NCBI GenBank assembly: GCA_947479995.1
Contig: CANKBT010000133.1
Location: 1-8,013, forward strand
Length of the DNA: 8,013 nt
Reading direction: 5' to 3'
Source of the DNA: Frankiaceae bacterium
GTDB taxonomy: Bacteria > Actinomycetota > Actinomycetes > Mycobacteriales > SCTD01
Shown here: piece by piece, positions 5,345 to 8,013 of the stretch
Layout of the letters: each line of letters begins with the position of its first letter
Position numbering within the stretch: the stretch's first letter is position 1
Notes under the pieces: generated by a model
Database searches by the model: none
What the model was told of the DNA's origin: nothing
Seen by the model: the letters and a program-made list of their open reading frames with translations, nothing else
Position numbers and translations under genes: made by a program

Positions 5345-6451
5345 GTGGCCCGCTCCATCTCGACCGTCAGCGTGATCGGACTCGGCAAGGTCGGCGAGCT
5401 CGTCGCCACCCTGCTCAGCGAGTCCGGCTTCACCGTCACGGCGTACGACGCCCGCGAACGCCGCGGCCTGCCCTTCGCCTGCCGCGTGCTCGACGTGCGC
5501 GACGCCACCGCCCTCAAGGAGGCGCTGGCGCAGGGCGACGCGGTCGTGTCCTGCATGCCGTACCACCTCAACCTCCCGGTCGCGGAGGCCGCCGCCTCGG
5601 CCGGCGTGCACTACTTCGACCTCACCGAGGACGTGCCGACGACGCAGCGCGTGCACGAGATCGCCGCGGCGCAGCCCGACGTGCTGCTCGCCCCGCAGTG
5701 CGGCCTCGCGCCCGGCCTCATCGGCATCGTCGGCGCCTCGCTCACCGACGGCCTCGACTCGATCCGCAGCATGGAGCTCAAGGTCGGCGCGCTGCCGCGC
5801 CACCCCGCGGGCCTGCTCGGCTACGCGTTCAACTGGTCGGCCGAGGGCGTCGTCAACGAGTACCTCAACGACTGCGAGGTGCTGCGCGCCGGCGTCCGCA
5901 AGACCGTCCCGGCGATGACCGAGGACGAGCGCGTCGTCATCGGCGGCATCGACCTCGAGGCCTGCCTCACCTCCGGCGGGCTCGGCACCATGTGCGAGAC
6001 GTACGAGGGGCGCGTGCAGCGCCTGGACTACAAGTCGCTGCGCTACCCCGGGCACTTTGCGCTCATGAGGTTCCTGTTCGACGAGCTGCGCCTGCGCGAC
6101 CGCCGCGAGCTCGTGCAGGAGTTCCTCGTCGACGCCAAGCCGCCGGTCGACGACGACGTCGTCTACCTGCACGCGGCCGTCGAGGGCGCGGCGACCGGCG
6201 ACGACGAGGTGCCGCCCGGCCAGGTGCTGCGCCGGCAGTACGTCCGCGCGTACCGCCCGCAGGTCATCGCGGGTCGCGAGTGGCGCGCCATCAGCTGGAC
6301 CACGGCGGCGTCCGCGTGCGCCGTGGTCGAGCTCGTCGCCGACGGCCGGCTGCCCGACCGCGGCTTCCTCAGCCAGGAGGAGATCCCGCTCGCGGCGCTC
6401 CTCGACACCACCAACGGGGCGTACCTCGCGTCCCTCGACGCGCTCTCCTGA
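5345..6451 (+). CDS. Saccharopine dehydrogenase / L-lysine 6-dehydrogenase family oxidoreductase
   Basis: The protein is 368 residues. The N-terminal Rossmann fold has SVIGLGKVGELV with G12-x-G14-xx-G17, and Asp35 at the end of the second strand (TAYDARE), which usually means NAD+ rather than NADP+. VVSCMPYHLNLPVAEAA (68-84) and VHYFDLTED (88-96) follow, then the family block PQCGLAPGLIGIVG (117-130). The second domain shows AFNWSAEGVVNEY, the TSGGLGT loop (209-215) and LDYKSLRYPGH (227-237). The order and length fit single-domain bacterial saccharopine dehydrogenase-like enzymes and Geobacillus-type lysine 6-dehydrogenase. Either would release 2-aminoadipate 6-semialdehyde, in equilibrium with piperideine-6-carboxylate, which is the substrate of the downstream gene. 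Start GTG 5345 is fixed by GGAGG seven bases upstream. The stop lies 11 bases before the next ATG, so the two are one operon. Choice between the two activities cannot be made here; no lysine-ketoglutarate reductase is in view. Confidence 0.88.
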   Translation: MARSISTVSVIGLGKVGELVATLLSESGFTVTAYDARERRGLPFACRVLDVRDATALKEALAQGDAVVSCMPYHLNLPVAEAAASAGVHYFDLTEDVPTTQRVHEIAAAQPDVLLAPQCGLAPGLIGIVGASLTDGLDSIRSMELKVGALPRHPAGLLGYAFNWSAEGVVNEYLNDCEVLRAGVRKTVPAMTEDERVVIGGIDLEACLTSGGLGTMCETYEGRVQRLDYKSLRYPGHFALMRFLFDELRLRDRRELVQEFLVDAKPPVDDDVVYLHAAVEGAATGDDEVPPGQVLRRQYVRAYRPQVIAGREWRAISWTTAASACAVVELVADGRLPDRGFLSQEEIPLAALLDTTNGAYLASLDALS

Positions 6452-6462
6452 GAGGCCCCGCC

Positions 6463-7998
6463 ATGACGCTCGCCGCCCCGCTCCCCACCGCCGAGGACCT
6501 GCGCTCGCGCGCGTCCGCGCTGCTCACCGCCCTCGGCGCCGACGCGCTGCCGGTCGGCGACGACCTCGTCAGCCGCTCGCCCGTCACCGGCGGCGAGCTG
6601 GCCCGCCTCAAGGCCCACACGCCCGCGGAGGCGTCCGCGGCCGTCGCCCGCGCGCAGCAGGCCTTCCTCGCCTGGCGCACGGTGCCGGCGCCGGTGCGCG
6701 GGCAGCTCGTGCGCGAGCTCGGCGACCTGCTGCGCTCGCACAAGCAGGAGCTCGGCGAGCTGGTGAGCATCGAGAACGGCAAGATCCTCTCCGAGGGCCT
6801 CGGCGAGGTGCAGGAGATGATCGACATCTGCGAGCTGGCCGTCGGCCTCTCGCGCCAGCTGTTCGGCCTGTCGATCGCCAGCGAGCGCCCCGGCCACCGC
6901 ATGCAGGAGCAGTGGCACCCGCTCGGCGTCGTCGCCGTCATCAGCGCGTTCAACTTCCCGGTCGCGGTGTGGTCGTGGAACGCCGCGCTCGCCGTCGTCT
7001 GCGGCGACCCGGTCGTGTGGAAGCCGTCGGAGAAGACGCCCCTCACCGCGCTCGCCTGCCACGCCCTCGCGCTCGAGGCGGCCCGCCGCGTCGGCGCGCC
7101 CGACGGCCTGTTCGAGCTCGTGCTCGGCGACGCCGCCGTCGGCGAGGTGCTCGTCGACGCGCCGGAGGTCGCGCTCGTGTCGGCCACCGGCTCGACGCGC
7201 ATGGGCCGCGCCGTCGCGCCGCGCGTCGCTGCGCGGTTCGGCCGCGTGCTGCTGGAGCTCGGCGGCAACAACGCCGCGATCGTCGCCCCGTCGGCCGACC
7301 TCGACCTCGCGGTGCGCGGCATCGTCTTCTCCGCCGCGGGCACCGCCGGGCAGCGCTGCACCACGCTGCGGCGCCTGGTCGTGCACCGCTCGATCGCCGA
7401 CGACCTCGTCGCCCGGCTGCAGTCGGCGTACGCCTCGCTGCCGATCGGGTCGCCGGTCGACAGCGGCACGCTCGTCGGGCCGCTCATCGACGCGGCCGCG
7501 CACGACGGCTACCTGGCCGCGCTCGAGGCGGCGCGCGCCGACGGCGGCGAGGTGCTCGTCGGCGGCGAGCGCGTGCTCGCCGACGAGGCGCCCGACGCCT
7601 TCTACGTGCAGCCCGCGCTCGTGCGCATGCCCGCGCAGACCGACGTCGTGAAGCGCGAGACCTTCGCGCCGATCCTGTACGTGCTGACGTACGACGACTT
7701 CGAGGAGGCCCTCGCGCTGCAGAACGACGTGCCGCAGGGGCTGTCCTCGTCGGTCTTCACGCTCGACGTCCGCGAGGCCGAGGCGTTCACCTCCGCGGCC
7801 GGCTCGGACTGCGGCATCGCCAACGTCAACATCGGGCCGTCGGGCGCCGAGATCGGCGGCGCGTTCGGCGGCGAGAAGGAGACCGGTGGCGGGCGCGAGT
7901 CCGGCTCGGACGCGTGGCGCGCGTACATGCGCCGCGCGACCAACACGGTCAACTACAGCCGCGAGCTGCCGCTGGCGCAGGGGGTGTCCTTCGGGTGA
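6463..7998 (+). CDS. amaB: Aldehyde dehydrogenase family 7: piperideine-6-carboxylate / alpha-aminoadipate semialdehyde dehydrogenase
   Basis: The protein is 511 residues, full ALDH7 length. It oxidises 2-aminoadipate 6-semialdehyde (open form of piperideine-6-carboxylate) to 2-aminoadipate with NAD(P)+ in lysine breakdown. Catalytic residues are present: Asn164 (SAFNFPVAVW), Lys187 (WKPSEKTP), Glu265 (LLELGGNNA), the nucleophile Cys299 (GTAGQRCTT) and Glu399 (ETFAPI). GGNNA, and the C-terminal run IGGAFGGEKETGGGRESGSD (464-483) with MRRATNTVNYS and LPLAQGVSF, are diagnostic of the ALDH7/antiquitin group rather than general ALDHs. ATG 6463 was chosen because GAGAGG (6450-6455), overlapping the upstream stop codon, sits seven bases away. 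The same frame extends much further upstream but only as antisense-free shadow of the dehydrogenase gene. It is translationally coupled in an operon with that gene. Gene symbol follows common usage for this enzyme and is less certain than the function. Confidence 0.93.
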   Translation: MTLAAPLPTAEDLRSRASALLTALGADALPVGDDLVSRSPVTGGELARLKAHTPAEASAAVARAQQAFLAWRTVPAPVRGQLVRELGDLLRSHKQELGELVSIENGKILSEGLGEVQEMIDICELAVGLSRQLFGLSIASERPGHRMQEQWHPLGVVAVISAFNFPVAVWSWNAALAVVCGDPVVWKPSEKTPLTALACHALALEAARRVGAPDGLFELVLGDAAVGEVLVDAPEVALVSATGSTRMGRAVAPRVAARFGRVLLELGGNNAAIVAPSADLDLAVRGIVFSAAGTAGQRCTTLRRLVVHRSIADDLVARLQSAYASLPIGSPVDSGTLVGPLIDAAAHDGYLAALEAARADGGEVLVGGERVLADEAPDAFYVQPALVRMPAQTDVVKRETFAPILYVLTYDDFEEALALQNDVPQGLSSSVFTLDVREAEAFTSAAGSDCGIANVNIGPSGAEIGGAFGGEKETGGGRESGSDAWRAYMRRATNTVNYSRELPLAQGVSFG

Positions 7999-8013
7999 GC
8001 ACGACGACCAGCG
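7995..8013 (+). CDS. Probable start of a third operon gene, cut by the window edge
   Basis: GTGA at 7995-7998 overlaps the aldehyde dehydrogenase stop by four bases and opens a frame reading (M)STTTS to the edge. AGGGGG (7979-7984) lies ten bases upstream and could serve as ribosome binding site. The tight overlap suggests translational coupling with the lysine genes. Only six codons are visible, so the product is unknown. Confidence 0.45.

Noticed and set aside
4484..6172. 562-codon minus-strand frame spanning the LysR gene and the 5' part of the dehydrogenase gene
   Set aside because: Its second half is a Ser/Arg/Pro-rich shadow of the LysR gene and its first half is antisense to the dehydrogenase, both of which have full family motifs.

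Overview
The window comes from a very GC-rich actinobacterium. Flanking genes run near 77% GC in a 60-base sample (46/60 at 6841-6900). The gene families agree: a mycothiol-dependent maleylpyruvate isomerase-like fragment, a DUF222/HNH protein of the 13E12 type, a Gram-positive/mycobacterial-type LexA (SOS) box, and promoters that appear to drive leaderless mRNAs. Genus cannot be told from the sequence.

Left and middle (1-4345), all minus strand. Bases 1-334 encode the middle of a maleylpyruvate-isomerase-like protein whose N-terminal DinB half is missing; it runs off the left edge. Bases 335-759 hold no convincing gene but carry two strong GC hairpins. Bases 760-2946 encode a 728-residue P-loop NTPase of NACHT/STAND appearance. 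It has a beta-rich segment and a probable C-terminal winged helix, and is visibly less GC-rich (52% at 1261-1320, 57% at 1501-1560). Bases 3012-4309 are a DUF222/HNH endonuclease pseudogene with an internal frameshift and an HNH motif cut off next to the NTPase gene. The simplest reading is that a roughly 2.7 kb foreign segment carrying the NTPase replaced native DNA, removing the 3' end of the HNH gene and the 5' end of the isomerase-like gene.

The HNH pseudogene keeps a complete promoter: TTGACC, a 17-base spacer, TAGTCT, then GTG seven bases later. A perfect-consensus LexA box overlaps the -10 and contains the start codon.

Right (4389-8013) is a native metabolic locus, probably lysine degradation. 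A LysR regulator (minus) diverges across only 47 bases from a saccharopine dehydrogenase/lysine 6-dehydrogenase family gene. That gene is followed 11 bases later by an ALDH7-type piperideine-6-carboxylate (alpha-aminoadipate semialdehyde) dehydrogenase. The first enzyme would yield the semialdehyde/P6C and the second oxidise it to 2-aminoadipate. A further gene probably starts at 7995 with a 4-base overlap and leaves the window.

The most interesting item is the solitary STAND-like NTPase cargo at a site flanked by two broken genes. It is a candidate single-gene anti-phage system; that function is inference.
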